Assembly (NCBI GenBank): GCA_902728285.1 | Contig: CACVBU010000026.1 | Location: forward strand, 310,001-374,000 | Reading direction: 5' to 3' | Length of the DNA: 64,000 nt | From: Clytia hemisphaerica | Taxonomy: Eukaryota; Cnidaria; Hydrozoa; Leptothecata; Clytiidae | Shown here: positions 46,401 to 47,264 of the stretch, piece after piece | Layout of the letters: each line of letters opens with the position of its first letter | Numbering within the stretch: position 1 is the first letter of the stretch | Program-made: the position numbers and the translations under genes | Notes under the pieces: model-generated | What the model saw: only the letters and a program-made list of their open reading frames with translations | Databases searched by the model: none | What the model was told of the DNA's origin: nothing

Positions 46401-46842
46401 ACATTTTCGTCTCCAAATTCTAAGAATTTGGGCGAATCGATATCCGTGCTCTATAAATCCATATCATATTCGCTTGTTGTAATGGACCTCATTCAGACCT
46501 AAGTTTGTTCCAATACGTCACTAGCTCGGTTGAAACTTTTCGATTAGTAATCCATTAATACCTACCCACGAAAAATGAGAAGTTGATAATTTTGAGTGAA
46601 AAATACATGTCATTCAATTTCAGGCTAGTGCTGGAGAGTCCTCGAAGCCCGAGTCCGCAGCTGAAGATAACAATACGGGAGACGAACAGAAAGGAAGTTC
46701 GGGTGGGCGAGGCAAACTCGATGATAAAACACGTGCTCAGATTTTAAAAGATCGGCAGAAATCGAAGAAAGCGAATAAACGAGCAAGTATTGCAGCGCAG
46801 GGAGCGGCGAGTGGCGTGGATGATGATGAGAACACTGTTTGA
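435..46842 (+). CDS. Large modular coiled-coil protein gene (3' part, 29 exons)
   Basis: Twenty-nine exons join in one frame through GT-AG introns to give 1,786 residues ending at TGA 46840-46842. The first visible exon starts at an acceptor in phase 0, so the gene continues to the left. The product is very rich in Glu, Lys, Arg, Gln and Leu, with no membrane segment or signal peptide seen, as expected for a cytoplasmic helical or coiled-coil protein. Three tandem modules (exons 1-7, 8-13, 14-20) share the same order of blocks: KYDxxKDK(L/I)xxEAL; a Trp-containing helix (KWAEMNERERQ); a basic RxxKRKxRK segment ending in LxDLQ; EEKxxxAALVxxxAxxNQA; RQEQLARER; an MxxxH block; and ADLQxxQ. Exons 21-29 form a degenerate fourth module and an acidic tail. 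I do not recognise the family. Exon evidence is strong, function is unknown. Confidence 0.9.
1221..1398 (+). CDS. Coiled-coil gene, exon 2 (module 1, Trp helix)
   Basis: Acceptor TTATTTTCAG; donor GTAAGC at 1399; phase 1 in, phase 2 out. Reads KADWALLNEQERQRLIMKK and then FDEAAKLLGDGFKTEASLNN. Exon 8/9 (SKWAEMNERERQRELLKLK, IDEASRLMGNLLKNDANVQS) and exon 15 (AKWAAMSEKEKQENLLAMR) are its counterparts. Confidence 0.9.
1463..1671. repeat. Foldback element with perfect 19-bp hairpin core
   Basis: Long imperfect inverted arms (AACTCCGGACCAGGCTGACAT on the left against its complement on the right) close on TGGGCGCCAAGCGTATCAG 1577-1595 and its exact reverse complement 1605-1623, nine bases apart. 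It lies in intron 2 of the coiled-coil gene. Confidence 0.75.
1881..2106 (+). repeat. Dispersed repeat R1, copy 1
   Basis: The same sequence is present in reverse complement at 43135-43504: AGACGTCACCCGCG, ACGCAATTAACGTCTATTCC and GTCAAAGTGGAACTCACTAAGAA are shared. This copy lacks the 143-bp insertion seen in the other. Confidence 0.75.
2172..3224. mobile_element. TGGACCTACC foldback/tandem element, copy 1
   Basis: Ends are TGGACCTACC (2172-2181) and GGTAGGTCCA (3215-3224). The inside is built of repeated blocks with TTTTTTCTGATTTTTTGCA, CAAAGATGCATAACTATAAA and AGCCCGATTTTC, at least twice. The three reading frames inside are artefacts of this repeat. A second copy is at 36086-37639. Confidence 0.75.
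3395..3565 (+). CDS. Coiled-coil gene, exon 3 (module 1, basic then acidic block)
   Basis: Acceptor CCTTTCTAG; donor GTTAGT at 3566; phase 2 on both sides. Reads YQELLEQRLRDRKEKIARGE, an acidic stretch, and LLEDLQK. Same layout as exon 9 (EKRLKERLEKRKQRKDAG ... NALQDLQ) and exon 16 (RERMEKRKRAKAEGKS ... ALVDLQK). Confidence 0.9.
3711..3905 (+). CDS. Coiled-coil gene, exon 4 (module 1, EEKFxAAALV block)
   Basis: Acceptor TCGCCTCTAG; donor GTAGGT at 3906; phase 2 both sides. Reads YDSEKDELLSRLQGSDKR, then LLRLKREQRRAQQEEKFG, AAALVFGLAERNQNAAKER. Exons 10 and 17 repeat it closely and leave in the same phase after an (A/E)R codon. Confidence 0.92.
3990..4220. repeat. Foldback element, CCCGAAGGGCTAGATGG type, copy 1
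   Basis: The left arm CCATAGATTTTATAAAACCC GAAGGGCTAGATGGCGTGCTT is matched in reverse complement by the right arm ending at about 4218. Related copy at 41223-41367; a fragment (CTAGCCCTTTGGGC) occurs near 1166. Confidence 0.75.
4322..4499 (+). CDS. Coiled-coil gene, exon 5 (module 1, RQEQLARER block)
   Basis: Acceptor GCTGTTCGCAG; donor GTAAGC at 4500; ends in phase 0. Reads SRQEQLARERLERLRNKK followed by an acidic stretch and a helix MLEKRHELEQN. The RQEQLARER core recurs in exons 11 and 18, and the coding DNA for it is almost the same in all three. Confidence 0.92.
4800..4935 (+). repeat. Dispersed repeat R2, diverged copy
   Basis: Shares CGCATGCGTA, AAAGAGGAATGAAT, ACAGTCACGGTCGGGG and AAATTTGTCGTTCTTT with 8040-8215 and 12788-12945. 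Confidence 0.65.
6157..6489. mobile_element. TIR element, ATAAGAAC group, subfamily A, copy 1
   Basis: Ends CACACGCTTTTTTTATAAGAAC and TTCTTATAAAAAAAACGTGTA. Inside resembles 19749-20082 (AAATCATCCTAAAATATT; CAAAATTCCATGATG-like segment). No transposase, so non-autonomous. It lies in intron 5. Confidence 0.8.
6552..6797. mobile_element. TIR element, ATAAGAAC group, subfamily B, copy 1
   Basis: Ends TACACGTTTTTTTTTTATAAG and TTCTTATAAAAAAAAACGTG TA. The inside has several GTTCTTA words and the phrase GAAGCCTTCGGATGTTCTTA, shared with 33467-33665 and 45391-45612. Confidence 0.8.
7433..7752. mobile_element. TIR element, ATAAGAAT group, subfamily D, copy 1
   Basis: Starts TACACGCTTTTTTATAAGGA. 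The inside, with repeated TAAGAATAC words and GGGTGAATTTCACAGAATTT, is nearly the same as 15249-15624. The right end has lost its CGTGTA. The two reading frames here belong to the element. Confidence 0.8.
8040..8215 (+). repeat. Dispersed repeat R2, copy
   Basis: CTTCCAGCTCACCCAAATAG through AATTTGTCGTTCTTT is also present at 12788-12945. Confidence 0.75.
8641..9187. mobile_element. piggyBac-like non-autonomous element
   Basis: TTAA flanks both ends (8641-8644 and 9184-9187). Inside them the TIRs read CCCTATTCGGCCTAGG and, on the other strand, CCCTATTCAACCTAGG. A TTAA duplication and CCC start are typical of piggyBac elements. No transposase is seen. Confidence 0.75.
9206..9388 (+). repeat. 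Dispersed repeat R3, copy 1
   Basis: Found in reverse complement at 28342-28512: CCTTATATCAGCATAATGTA ACAATA and GTCTGATATGAAACGG are shared, as is the GCTTACTCATCAAT end. Confidence 0.65.
9612..9857. repeat. Foldback element, TTCCGTTTCG type, copy 1
   Basis: GCTCACACGTTACTGTTCCG at the left and GAACGTCTGAACATGGTTT at the right, with several CGTTTCGGAACG words between them. Related to 25218-25367. The 127-residue minus-strand open frame is an artefact of this repeat. Confidence 0.65.
9936..10053 (+). CDS. Coiled-coil gene, exon 6 (module 1)
   Basis: Follows a 5.4 kb intron. Acceptor ATTTCATCAG; donor GTTTGT at 10054; phase 0 in, phase 1 out. Reads MLVELYGSKDAQLLEEYD and SLEQRQSQLNSLSTEAENE, and holds the place of exon 12 in module 2 and exon 19 in module 3. 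Sequence likeness is weak here, so the call rests on frame, splice sites and position. Confidence 0.8.
10508..10678 (+). mobile_element. TIR element, subfamily B, truncated
   Basis: Keeps the right half with TATGTTCTTATATAGTTTGT and the end TTCTTATAAAAAACGTG; the left TIR is missing. Its last bases lie 67 bp before exon 7. Confidence 0.65.
10745..10929 (+). CDS. Coiled-coil gene, exon 7 (module 1, ADLQxxQ block)
   Basis: Acceptor TTTTTCATAG; donor GTACGT at 10930; phase 1 in, phase 0 out. Ends with IMADLQLIQDKESEQLLQKS, which matches exon 13 (LLADLQDKQDREASNIMKD) and exon 20 (MMADLQERQTVENNALLQA). This block closes each module. Confidence 0.9.
11119..11178 (+). rRNA. 28S rRNA-derived fragment, strongly diverged
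   Basis: GCGACCCATGTCTTGAAACA, CAGAACAAGAATCC and TGCGAGTGTTCGGGT follow the conserved 28S segment GACCCGTCTTGAAACACGG. Several substitutions and a one-base insertion show it is a dead copy in an intron, not an rRNA gene. A better-kept copy is at 59325-59457. Confidence 0.6.
11396..11503. repeat. Small TIR repeat, GTTGACG(T/C)TCTCTAATT type
   Basis: ACAGTTGACGTTCTCTAATT at the left and AATTAGAGAGCGTCAATTGT at the right enclose TTCAAGGGGAAT and GAATAGTAGAGCATCGAAT. A longer relative lies at 17790-17958 and a fragment at 23711. Confidence 0.65.
11676..12135. mobile_element. TIR element, GGGCTTTTCCAG type, copy 1
   Basis: Begins GGGCTTTTCCAGAAATAGTC and ends TCTGGGAAAGCCC, flanked on both sides by ATT (11673-11675, 12136-12138), a 3-bp duplication as in PIF/Harbinger-like elements. 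The inside has several copies of GGATATCCAGGGGGT. Ends 61 bp before exon 8. Confidence 0.8.
12197..12485 (+). CDS. Coiled-coil gene, exon 8 (module 2, KYD block fused to Trp helix)
   Basis: Acceptor GAACAACAG; donor GTCTTT at 12486; phase 0 in, phase 1 out. It carries both the KYDVLKDKLILDALEKQMG helix and SKWAEMNERERQRELLKLK, which modules 1 and 3 place on two separate exons. Module 2 has therefore lost that intron, or the others gained it. Confidence 0.92.
12788..12945 (+). repeat. Dispersed repeat R2, copy
   Basis: Matches 8040-8215 (CTTCCAGCTCACCCAAATAG; GTCGGGGTTGTGG; AAATTTGTCGTTCTTTA). It ends about 40 bp before exon 9. Confidence 0.75.
12984..13231 (+). CDS. Coiled-coil gene, exon 9 (module 2, basic then acidic block)
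   Basis: Acceptor CTTCTTTATAG; donor GTCTGC at 13232; phase 1 in, phase 0 out. Reads IDEASRLMGNLLKNDANVQS, EKRLKERLEKRKQRKDAG, an acidic EEITELEQKEETEFEEE run, then NALQDLQ. The following 4.8 kb intron hosts the GPCR. Confidence 0.92.
14000..14188. repeat. Foldback element at the 3' end of the GPCR
   Basis: CATGAATTACGTTACGTCAT and ATCACTTGCCTCGT at the left are repeated in reverse complement at the right (ACGAGGCAAGTGATGTTCGT, AACGTAATTCACG), with CACCATGG-type arms inside. It ends 38 bp from the receptor's stop codon. Confidence 0.75.
14226..15192 (-). pseudogene. Class A GPCR, intronless, one frameshift
   Basis: Two reading frames in the same direction make one seven-helix receptor of about 320 residues. 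The first (15192 to 14848) gives an N-terminus with NLT and NDT glycosylation sites, TM1, TM2 (RILSIIDSSTVIFGIIV) and part of TM3. The second, offset by one base, gives the end of TM3 with DRW in the DRY place (VSLAVTILIVVDRWLAVKF), TM4, TM5, TM6 and TM7 with NPIVY, then a basic, charged tail. The shift must lie in 14848-14894, an AT-rich stretch, since the first frame stops at 14845-14847 and the second is closed by a TAA just upstream. The change equals one extra base or two missing ones. It is nested antisense in intron 9 of the coiled-coil gene. Either a young pseudogene or a sequencing error; ligand not predictable. Confidence 0.75.
15249..15624. mobile_element. TIR element, ATAAGAAT group, subfamily D, copy 2 (complete)
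   Basis: Ends TACACGCTTTTTTTAATAAG and CTTATTAAAAAATGCGTGTA. Same inside as 7433-7752, plus an extra stretch. It begins 57 bp upstream of the GPCR start codon. Confidence 0.85.
15745..16012. mobile_element. TIR element, TTAAGGGAA...TTTTTGCGGGAAC type
   Basis: CTTAAGGGAACTAATTTTTG CGGGAACTAAATTTTGCGG is mirrored by GCAAAAATTTGTTCCCGCAA and TTCCCTTAAG. Inside are further copies of the AAATTTTGCGG word in both directions. Confidence 0.75.
16640..16890 (-). mobile_element. tRNA-derived SINE
   Basis: On the minus strand GTAGGTAGAGCATTCGG followed by CCGCGGGTTCAATCCC resembles the D and T arms (A and B box) of a tRNA with the anticodon region missing. The body (GAGTTTATGTATTTGCATTT, GAGGACGGTTAAGTGACTGA) recurs on the plus strand at 21353-21530. 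Confidence 0.7.
17790..17958. repeat. Small TIR repeat related to 11396-11503
   Basis: TTCAAGGGGAATTGGATTTT and ATCGAATCAGAGAGCGTCAA CTGTA are shared with the earlier copy; this one also contains a second GAATAGTAGA block. Confidence 0.6.
18080..18279 (+). CDS. Coiled-coil gene, exon 10 (module 2, EEKFDAAALV block)
   Basis: Acceptor TTCCCTTATAG; donor GTAAGA at 18280; phase 0 in, phase 2 out. Reads NFDAEKEALMGMLSNADTR, LELARLRREARKAQAEEKFD, AAALVLGAAKSNQAALDAR; the closest relatives are exons 4 and 17. Confidence 0.93.
18562..19371. repeat. 65-bp minisatellite (about 11.5 units) framed by inverted ends
   Basis: The unit runs GTGACGAATATTTTTCCCCG ACGAAAGTTTTCCCCGGCCT TAATGCGTTTACCAACTACC AGCAA; starts at 18613, 18678 and onward to 19327 fit a 65-base step. 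The outer ends TACCTGATCGGGGAAAATTT and AAATTTTCCCCGATAAGGTA are inverted to each other, so the array looks like the amplified inside of a TIR element. It lies in intron 10, between two strongly conserved exons. Confidence 0.9.
19530..19671 (+). CDS. Coiled-coil gene, exon 11 (module 2, RQEQLARER block)
   Basis: Acceptor TTGTGTTTTAG; donor GTACAA at 19672; phase 2 in, phase 0 out. Reads NRQEQLARERIQALKNKR, then a polar acidic tail ESDDPIQVQ. Direct counterpart of exons 5 and 18. Confidence 0.92.
19749..20082. mobile_element. TIR element, ATAAGAAC group, subfamily A, copy 2
   Basis: Ends TACGCGATTTTTTATAAGAA and TTCTTATAAAAAAAGGCGTG TA, flanking the same inside as 6157-6489. It lies 77 bp after exon 11. 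Confidence 0.8.
20206..20361 (+). CDS. Coiled-coil gene, exon 12 (module 2)
   Basis: Acceptor TTTAATTTAAG; donor GTATTC at 20362; phase 0 both sides, 52 residues. Reads ENILSTMEKHHSNERELLVE, which matches GEMEKKHENEQNVLLDLV of exon 19, and SPDQQNAKLFELS near its end. Confidence 0.88.
20418..20542. mobile_element. TIR element, GGGCTTTTCCAG type, copy 2 (short)
   Basis: GGGCTTTTCCAGAAATATTC at the left, TTCTGAAAAAGCCC at the right; inside keeps CCTGTTGAGGGTATCGGATA and one GGATATCCAGGGGGT. Flanks ATC and ATT. Confidence 0.75.
21353..21530 (+). mobile_element. SINE body copy (tRNA head lost)
   Basis: GCGAGTTTATGTGTTTGTAC, GGAGTGACTGAAGCGATTAG GAATAACCCGC and CGTCCTCAGTTGG match the complement of 16640-16890. 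Confidence 0.65.
21631..21840 (+). CDS. Coiled-coil gene, exon 13 (module 2, ADLQxxQ block)
   Basis: Acceptor TTTTAATAG; donor GTTTGT at 21841; phase 0 both sides, 70 residues. Reads LRKKMNKDGSLTNEEQKSIF and ends LLADLQDKQDREASNIMKD LDQK, closing module 2. Confidence 0.92.
21974..22126. mobile_element. Foldback element, CAGTAGCGTAGACAGGGG type
   Basis: CAGTAGCGTAGACAGGGGGT GAAG and AGGAGAGCAGATTT on the left pair with AAATCTGCTCTCCTAAG and CACCCCTGTCTACGCTACTG on the right. About 45 bp per arm in a 153-bp element. Confidence 0.8.
22362..22400 (+). repeat. (TC)n microsatellite at a splice acceptor
   Basis: An uninterrupted run of about 19 TC units ends 10 bases before exon 14 and forms its polypyrimidine tract. 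Confidence 0.95.
22410..22606 (+). CDS. Coiled-coil gene, exon 14 (module 3, KYDxxKDK block)
   Basis: The acceptor CACTCTAG comes directly after a (TC)n run that acts as its pyrimidine tract; donor GTAAGT at 22607. Phase 0 in, phase 2 out. Reads GLSTMKQILQLQNNAYQKN and KEKYDAVKDKIFEEALK. Confidence 0.92.
22856..22966 (+). CDS. Coiled-coil gene, exon 15 (module 3, Trp helix)
   Basis: Acceptor TTATATGCAG; donor GTAAGT at 22967; phase 2 both sides, only 111 bases. Reads FGEAKWAAMSEKEKQENLLA then MNEFNLDDEDSIK; a shortened version of exon 2. Confidence 0.92.
23233..23467 (+). CDS. Coiled-coil gene, exon 16 (module 3, basic then acidic block)
   Basis: Acceptor TTTTTTTCTTAG; donor GTGTGT at 23468; phase 2 in, phase 0 out. 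Reads SIALPGMEKIIGKTRAKQDK, MRERMEKRKRAKAEGKSLDE, a Glu-rich run, then QALVDLQKQYEADK. Confidence 0.92.
23825..24416. mobile_element. hAT-like non-autonomous element, 592 bp
   Basis: The 8-bp sequence TTTAAACC flanks both sides (23817-23824, 24417-24424). Ends are AGGGGGGGGCACGCAGTTAC TACAAGAC and the inverse GTCTTGTAGTAACTGCGTGC CCC...CTG. GTAGTAACTG words in both directions fill the inside. Confidence 0.82.
25218..25367. mobile_element. Foldback element, GACCGTGTTC type, 150 bp
   Basis: GACCGTGTTCTCACGTGACG ... CGAAATGAAGCCATTCTATT GGTTA is matched by its complement up to GAACATGGTC. It can fold almost end to end around a 20-odd-base loop. Older relative at 9612-9857. Confidence 0.85.
25428..25606 (+). 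CDS. Coiled-coil gene, exon 17 (module 3, EEKYDGAALV block)
   Basis: Acceptor CATTTCACAG; donor GTATTT at 25607; phase 0 in, phase 2 out. Reads DAILSMMKTTASKESSERER, LALAKLRRDAMKIKREEKYD, GAALVLNLAKTNQAKKDAR. A 150-bp foldback element ends 60 bp upstream. Confidence 0.92.
26961..27163 (+). CDS. Coiled-coil gene, exon 18 (module 3, RQEQLARER block)
   Basis: Acceptor GTTTTTTCCAG; donor GTTTGT at 27164; phase 2 in, phase 1 out. Reads ENERGRQEQLARERIATRKK and an acidic tail ending EVEQLQRE. It is followed by the gene's longest intron (10.9 kb), which holds the HEPN gene. Confidence 0.92.
28342..28512 (-). repeat. Dispersed repeat R3, copy 2
   Basis: Reverse complement of the 9206-9388 sequence (CCGTTTCATATCAGAC, TATTATGCTGATATAAG, GTCAATCCAATGTAAAAAAG CTTTTG). 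Confidence 0.65.
28873..30476 (-). CDS. HEPN gene, exon 2 with four repeats
   Basis: Starts at acceptor TTTTAG|ATGATT and ends at a stop at 28873-28875; 533 whole codons after the split one. The hydrophobic start seen in the uninterrupted frame (MFMFTLTVLVLISFLL) is the translated pyrimidine tract of the intron, not a signal peptide. Residues 783, 853, 920 and 1026 begin four copies of a motif LPxxhhxNGhLxI followed by a Glu-rich helix and an extended segment (RLPKSLLDHGILRL, ELPGTFIKNGVLQI, YLPEDMVENGILTI, EIPYQIIENGKLVI). I do not know this domain. Confidence 0.85.
28873..33144 (-). CDS. HEPN (DZIP3-like) protein with Cys-rich block and four C-terminal repeats, two exons
   Basis: Two long reading frames on the minus strand are joined here as two exons. 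Exon 1 ends AAAG|GTATCT at 31380 in phase 1; exon 2 begins TTTCTTTTCTTTTAG|ATGATT at 30476 in the matching phase, so the product is 1,122 residues. The N-terminal helix (LQLFGLSQVGQYALQKLLSY, residues 11-30) resembles the start of the HEPN domain of DZIP3-type proteins. Residues 130-189 hold 17 cysteines, many as CxxC pairs, probably binding zinc. RNIAMH (232-237) fits the Rx4-6H motif of HEPN RNases. Residues 783-1099 contain four copies of an unknown repeat. HEPN proteins often cleave or bind RNA or sense nucleotides in defence; that role here is inference. The gene lies antisense in the 10.9 kb intron 18. Confidence 0.8.
30477..31379 (-). other. HEPN gene intron with repeat fragments
   Basis: A 903-base intron. 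It contains the two ends of a repeat also found at 42683-43134 (CGCACATACCCGGCACCC near 30570 and GGGTGCCGGGTATGTACG near 31155) and a CTCTCTAAGGGTCGATTTTC segment shared with 59870. Sequence between the ends seems to be an older insertion. No coding sequence is seen. Confidence 0.6.
31380..33144 (-). CDS. HEPN gene, exon 1
   Basis: ATG at 33144-33142 (context GAGACATGA). Encodes 588 residues plus one base of a split codon. If read through, the frame stops two codons after the donor (KGI stop), as expected when the stop is intronic. Contents: HEPN-like helix 11-30, Cys block 130-189, RNIAMH at 232-237 with a following helix TSWQTIKDTVWFAVKVLLDF (261-280), then charged helical sequence (RALDIKADELLDEAAK) and an alpha/beta-like region. 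An acceptor-like CAATTTAG lies shortly before the ATG, so a 5' UTR intron is possible. Confidence 0.85.
33226..33471. mobile_element. TIR element, ATAAGAAC group, subfamily C
   Basis: Starts CATACACTTTTTTATAAGAA, has AATGAGGCTCAAAATTGCCA and an AACAGCCGAGCCTCATCAAG end. A relative at about 53770-54030 shares ATAAGAACAATGAGGCT and GCCGAGCCTCA. It abuts a subfamily B copy. Confidence 0.7.
33467..33665. mobile_element. TIR element, ATAAGAAC group, subfamily B, copy 2
   Basis: ACACGTCTTTTTTATAAGAA CATCC at the left; GTTTTTATAAAAAAAACGTG at the right; inside GAAGCCCTCGGATGTTCTTA as in 6552-6797. It lies upstream of the HEPN gene. Confidence 0.78.
33761..34315. mobile_element. piggyBac-like non-autonomous element, 555 bp
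   Basis: TTAA at 33761-33764 and 34312-34315 flank CCCTTTAAGT ... ACTTAAAGGG. No transposase. A small tandem duplication, GCCTTTACCACCGCCCA, lies inside near 34127-34161. Confidence 0.75.
34806..34976. repeat. TIR repeat, CTGGGTACCCAAACT type
   Basis: CTGGGTACCCAAACTCAAAA at the left and AACTTTGGAAACCCAG at the right, with internal GATACTGTCTGT and GACAGACTATC arms. Confidence 0.55.
36086..37639. mobile_element. TGGACCTACC tandem/foldback element, copy 2
   Basis: Ends TGGACCTACC (36086-36095) and GGTAGGTCCA (37630-37639). After a (TCCG/TTCG)n run at 36118-36158 come seven or so diverged blocks with TTAGTTTTTTCTGATTTTTT GC, CAAAGATGCGTATT, GAGTCCGATTTTTGAGAAA and many GAAAATGCCGGAAATATGCC words. 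The right end lies 467 bp before exon 19. Confidence 0.8.
38106..38353 (+). CDS. Coiled-coil gene, exon 19 (module 3)
   Basis: Acceptor TCTGTCTCCAG; donor GTGAAT at 38354; phase 1 in, phase 0 out, which fits exon 18 exactly across the 10.9 kb intron. Reads IAKQDAVIGEMEKKHENEQN and PADERAEKLNLMSIQRKKLK. Confidence 0.92.
38724..38963 (+). CDS. Coiled-coil gene, exon 20 (module 3, ADLQxxQ block)
   Basis: Acceptor AATATCTGTAG; donor GTAGGA at 38964; phase 0, 80 residues. Ends KMMADLQERQTVENNALLQA, which closes module 3 as exons 7 and 13 close modules 1 and 2. Confidence 0.92.
38973..39203. mobile_element. Foldback element, AAAGGCCGGTCTC type
   Basis: AAAGGCCGGTCTCTCTTGCG CGCGCTGCAATCGCAC pairs with GTGCGATCGCAGCGTGCGCA AGTGGAGACCGGCTTT. 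It begins only 10 bp after exon 20's donor. Confidence 0.8.
39374..39496 (+). CDS. Coiled-coil gene, exon 21
   Basis: Acceptor TTATACCAG; donor GTAAAA at 39497; phase 0, 41 residues. Reads NEMLDKMKNDQRKARRCGFH, NIAVIMFGDD and a basic KQKKKRKSE end that resembles a nuclear-localisation-type cluster (inference only). First exon after the well-kept modules. Confidence 0.88.
39536..39627. mobile_element. Foldback element, TACCCAGCTGGCACA type, 92 bp
   Basis: TACCCAGCTGGCACACAACG TTGTTTCAACG pairs with CGTTGAAACAACGTTTTGTG CTAGCTGGGTA. Almost all of it can form one hairpin. Confidence 0.85.
40049..40246 (+). CDS. Coiled-coil gene, exon 22
   Basis: Acceptor TCTTTTGACAG; donor GTATCT at 40247; phase 0, 66 residues, almost wholly Glu, Lys, Gln and Met: a strong coiled-coil candidate (AQVEMEQFQAEMEKEKEEKK, then MSDDEMKEYMKQLKQREEEK). 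Confidence 0.92.
40688..40799 (+). mobile_element. Short TIR element, CCAACCTCGTCCCCGTG type, copy 1
   Basis: CCAACCTCGTCCCCGTGTAT at the left, ATGCACAGGGAACGAGGTTG G at the right. A reverse-complement copy lies at about 62244-62342 with the same AGCGCTAGATATTCTCTGGC GTC body. Confidence 0.75.
40859..41044 (+). CDS. Coiled-coil gene, exon 23
   Basis: Acceptor CTCTCTTCCCAG; donor GTAAGG at 41045; phase 0, 62 residues. Reads QIEKQRQRAKERMLEKRRKR and MASAMIVNAQKRSNMLREKT. Confidence 0.92.
41223..41367. repeat. Foldback element, CCCAAAGGGCTAGATG type, copy 2
   Basis: TGGCTCCACAGATTTCTGTA AAGCCCAAAGGGCTAGATGT against CCTTCGGGCTTTATAAATCT ATGCTTGGCTC. Relative of 3990-4220. Confidence 0.7.
41457..41613 (+). 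CDS. Coiled-coil gene, exon 24 (degenerate module 4)
   Basis: Acceptor AATTCACCAG; donor GTATTC at 41614; phase 0 in, phase 1 out. LEERLRKRREERKRKQEEE resembles the RLKERLEKRKQRK block of exon 9; the rest is an unbroken Glu/Lys/Ala helix. Confidence 0.92.
41716..41948. mobile_element. TIR element, GGGCTTTTCCAG type, copy 3
   Basis: GGGCTTTTCCAGAAAAAACC GTATACCCCTTGTTGA is mirrored by TCAACAAGGGGTATACGGTT TTTTTCTGGAAAAACCC. AAT lies on each side (41713-41715, 41949-41951), a 3-bp duplication. Confidence 0.82.
41989..42096 (+). CDS. Coiled-coil gene, exon 25 (Pro-rich linker)
   Basis: Acceptor TTTTCTAATCAG; donor GTAACA at 42097; phase 1 both sides. Encodes a Pro/Thr/Glu/Lys linker (TLDEPPTEKEED, KKKKERPPLP) that breaks the helix. 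The intron before it carries a 233-bp TIR element. Confidence 0.9.
42412..42560 (+). CDS. Coiled-coil gene, exon 26 (degenerate module 4)
   Basis: Acceptor ATTCACGACAG; donor GTAAGT at 42561; phase 1 in, phase 0 out. Met-rich helix ISMMMREQTSMAMKINKEQT, similar to the first half of exon 17. Confidence 0.92.
42683..43134. mobile_element. TIR element with CCCGGGGG ends and AGAGAGACT repeats
   Basis: Left CCCGGGGGGGTACTAGGATT GATGGGTGTCGGGTATGTGC GTGCC; right GGCACGCACATACCCAGCAC CCATTTTTGCCTAAGTACCC CC and a long C run. The inside repeats CCCTTAGAGAGACT about six times. Fragments occur at 30540-31255, 27306, 35990 and 59870. Confidence 0.78.
43135..43504 (-). repeat. Dispersed repeat R1, copy 2, interrupted
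   Basis: Reverse complement of 1881-2106, split between GTGGAAT and AGACG by the insert at 43314-43456. It directly abuts the preceding element. Confidence 0.8.
43314..43456. mobile_element. Foldback element inserted in repeat R1
   Basis: TCATGATATGCACCACTGCA ATGTCTT and AAGACATTGCAATGGTGCAT ATCATGA form the ends; AATAGCTCATTGGTTGGAAG and its complement sit inside. The uninterrupted R1 copy at 1881-2106 gives the empty site. Another copy lies at 52320-52425 and a fragment near 21887. Confidence 0.85.
44093..44206 (+). CDS. Coiled-coil gene, exon 27 (degenerate module 4, EEAAALL block)
   Basis: Acceptor TTTTCTACAG; donor GTAGGG at 44207; phase 0, 38 residues. RDKRRRKMEARNEEAAALLG followed by LGARQKTMVEDKKK lines up with the second half of exons 4, 10 and 17. 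Confidence 0.92.
45147..45377 (+). CDS. Coiled-coil gene, exon 28 (degenerate module 4)
   Basis: Acceptor TTTTACTAG; donor GTATTT at 45378; phase 0, 77 residues. ERERQIEQIRERVNRIKHER stands in for the RQEQLARER block and follows exon 27 just as exon 11 follows exon 10; then comes a Ser/Pro/acidic stretch and a helix. Confidence 0.92.
45391..45612. mobile_element. TIR element, ATAAGAAC group, subfamily B, copy 3
   Basis: TATACGTTTTTTTTATAAGA ACATGC at the left, GTTGTTATAAAAAATGTGTA at the right; inside GAAGTCTTTGGATGTTCTTA. It starts 13 bp after exon 28's donor. Confidence 0.8.
46624..46842 (+). CDS. Coiled-coil gene, last exon (acidic/Ser tail and stop)
   Basis: Acceptor CAATTTCAG; 72 codons and TGA at 46840-46842. 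Low-complexity Ser/Gly/Glu sequence, then DDKTRAQILKDRQKSKKANK, and an acidic end DDDENTV. A TIR element starts 49 bp after the stop and probably lies in the 3' UTR. Confidence 0.9.
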   Translation, partial: ASAGESSKPESAAEDNNTGDEQKGSSGGRGKLDDKTRAQILKDRQKSKKANKRASIAAQGAASGVDDDENTV

Positions 46843-46890
46843 AAATAATAATTCACGTTAAATATTTTGTTTATATGTTAAATTATTATA

Positions 46891-47264
46891 TTACTTTAGG
46901 CGTACAAATTTTCGCGATTAGAAAATTCGTAAAATTTACGACATTTACTATCGCGAATTTGACGAAAAATCTTTTTTGCATGCAATGAACTTTCGTGAAT
47001 CAAGTCATAAAATCTTCACATGAAAAAACGGCTTAAAGGGACAAATACTTGACACTCGTGTGTCTTTTGACTTATAAGGCTTCAAACAGGATAGAAAGTG
47101 CCATAAATCTTATATTTAATTTAAAGTTAATAGTTTTAAAGATGCATACACTTTTGCGAATTGCCATTTGATGAATTTTCATAACAATTACTTTTGCGAA
47201 AAGGGCTAAAATTTACGAAAATCGCGAAAGTTTCTGCTCGCGAAAGTTTGTACGCCTAAAGTAA
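46891..47264. mobile_element. TIR element, TTACTTTAGGCGTACAAA type
   Basis: TTACTTTAGGCGTACAAATT TTCGCGATTAGAAAA is mirrored by CTGCTCGCGAAAGTTTGTAC GCCTAAAGTAA. TTTCGCGAA words in both directions inside. It starts 49 bp after the coiled-coil gene's stop, so probably in its 3' UTR. Confidence 0.85.
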
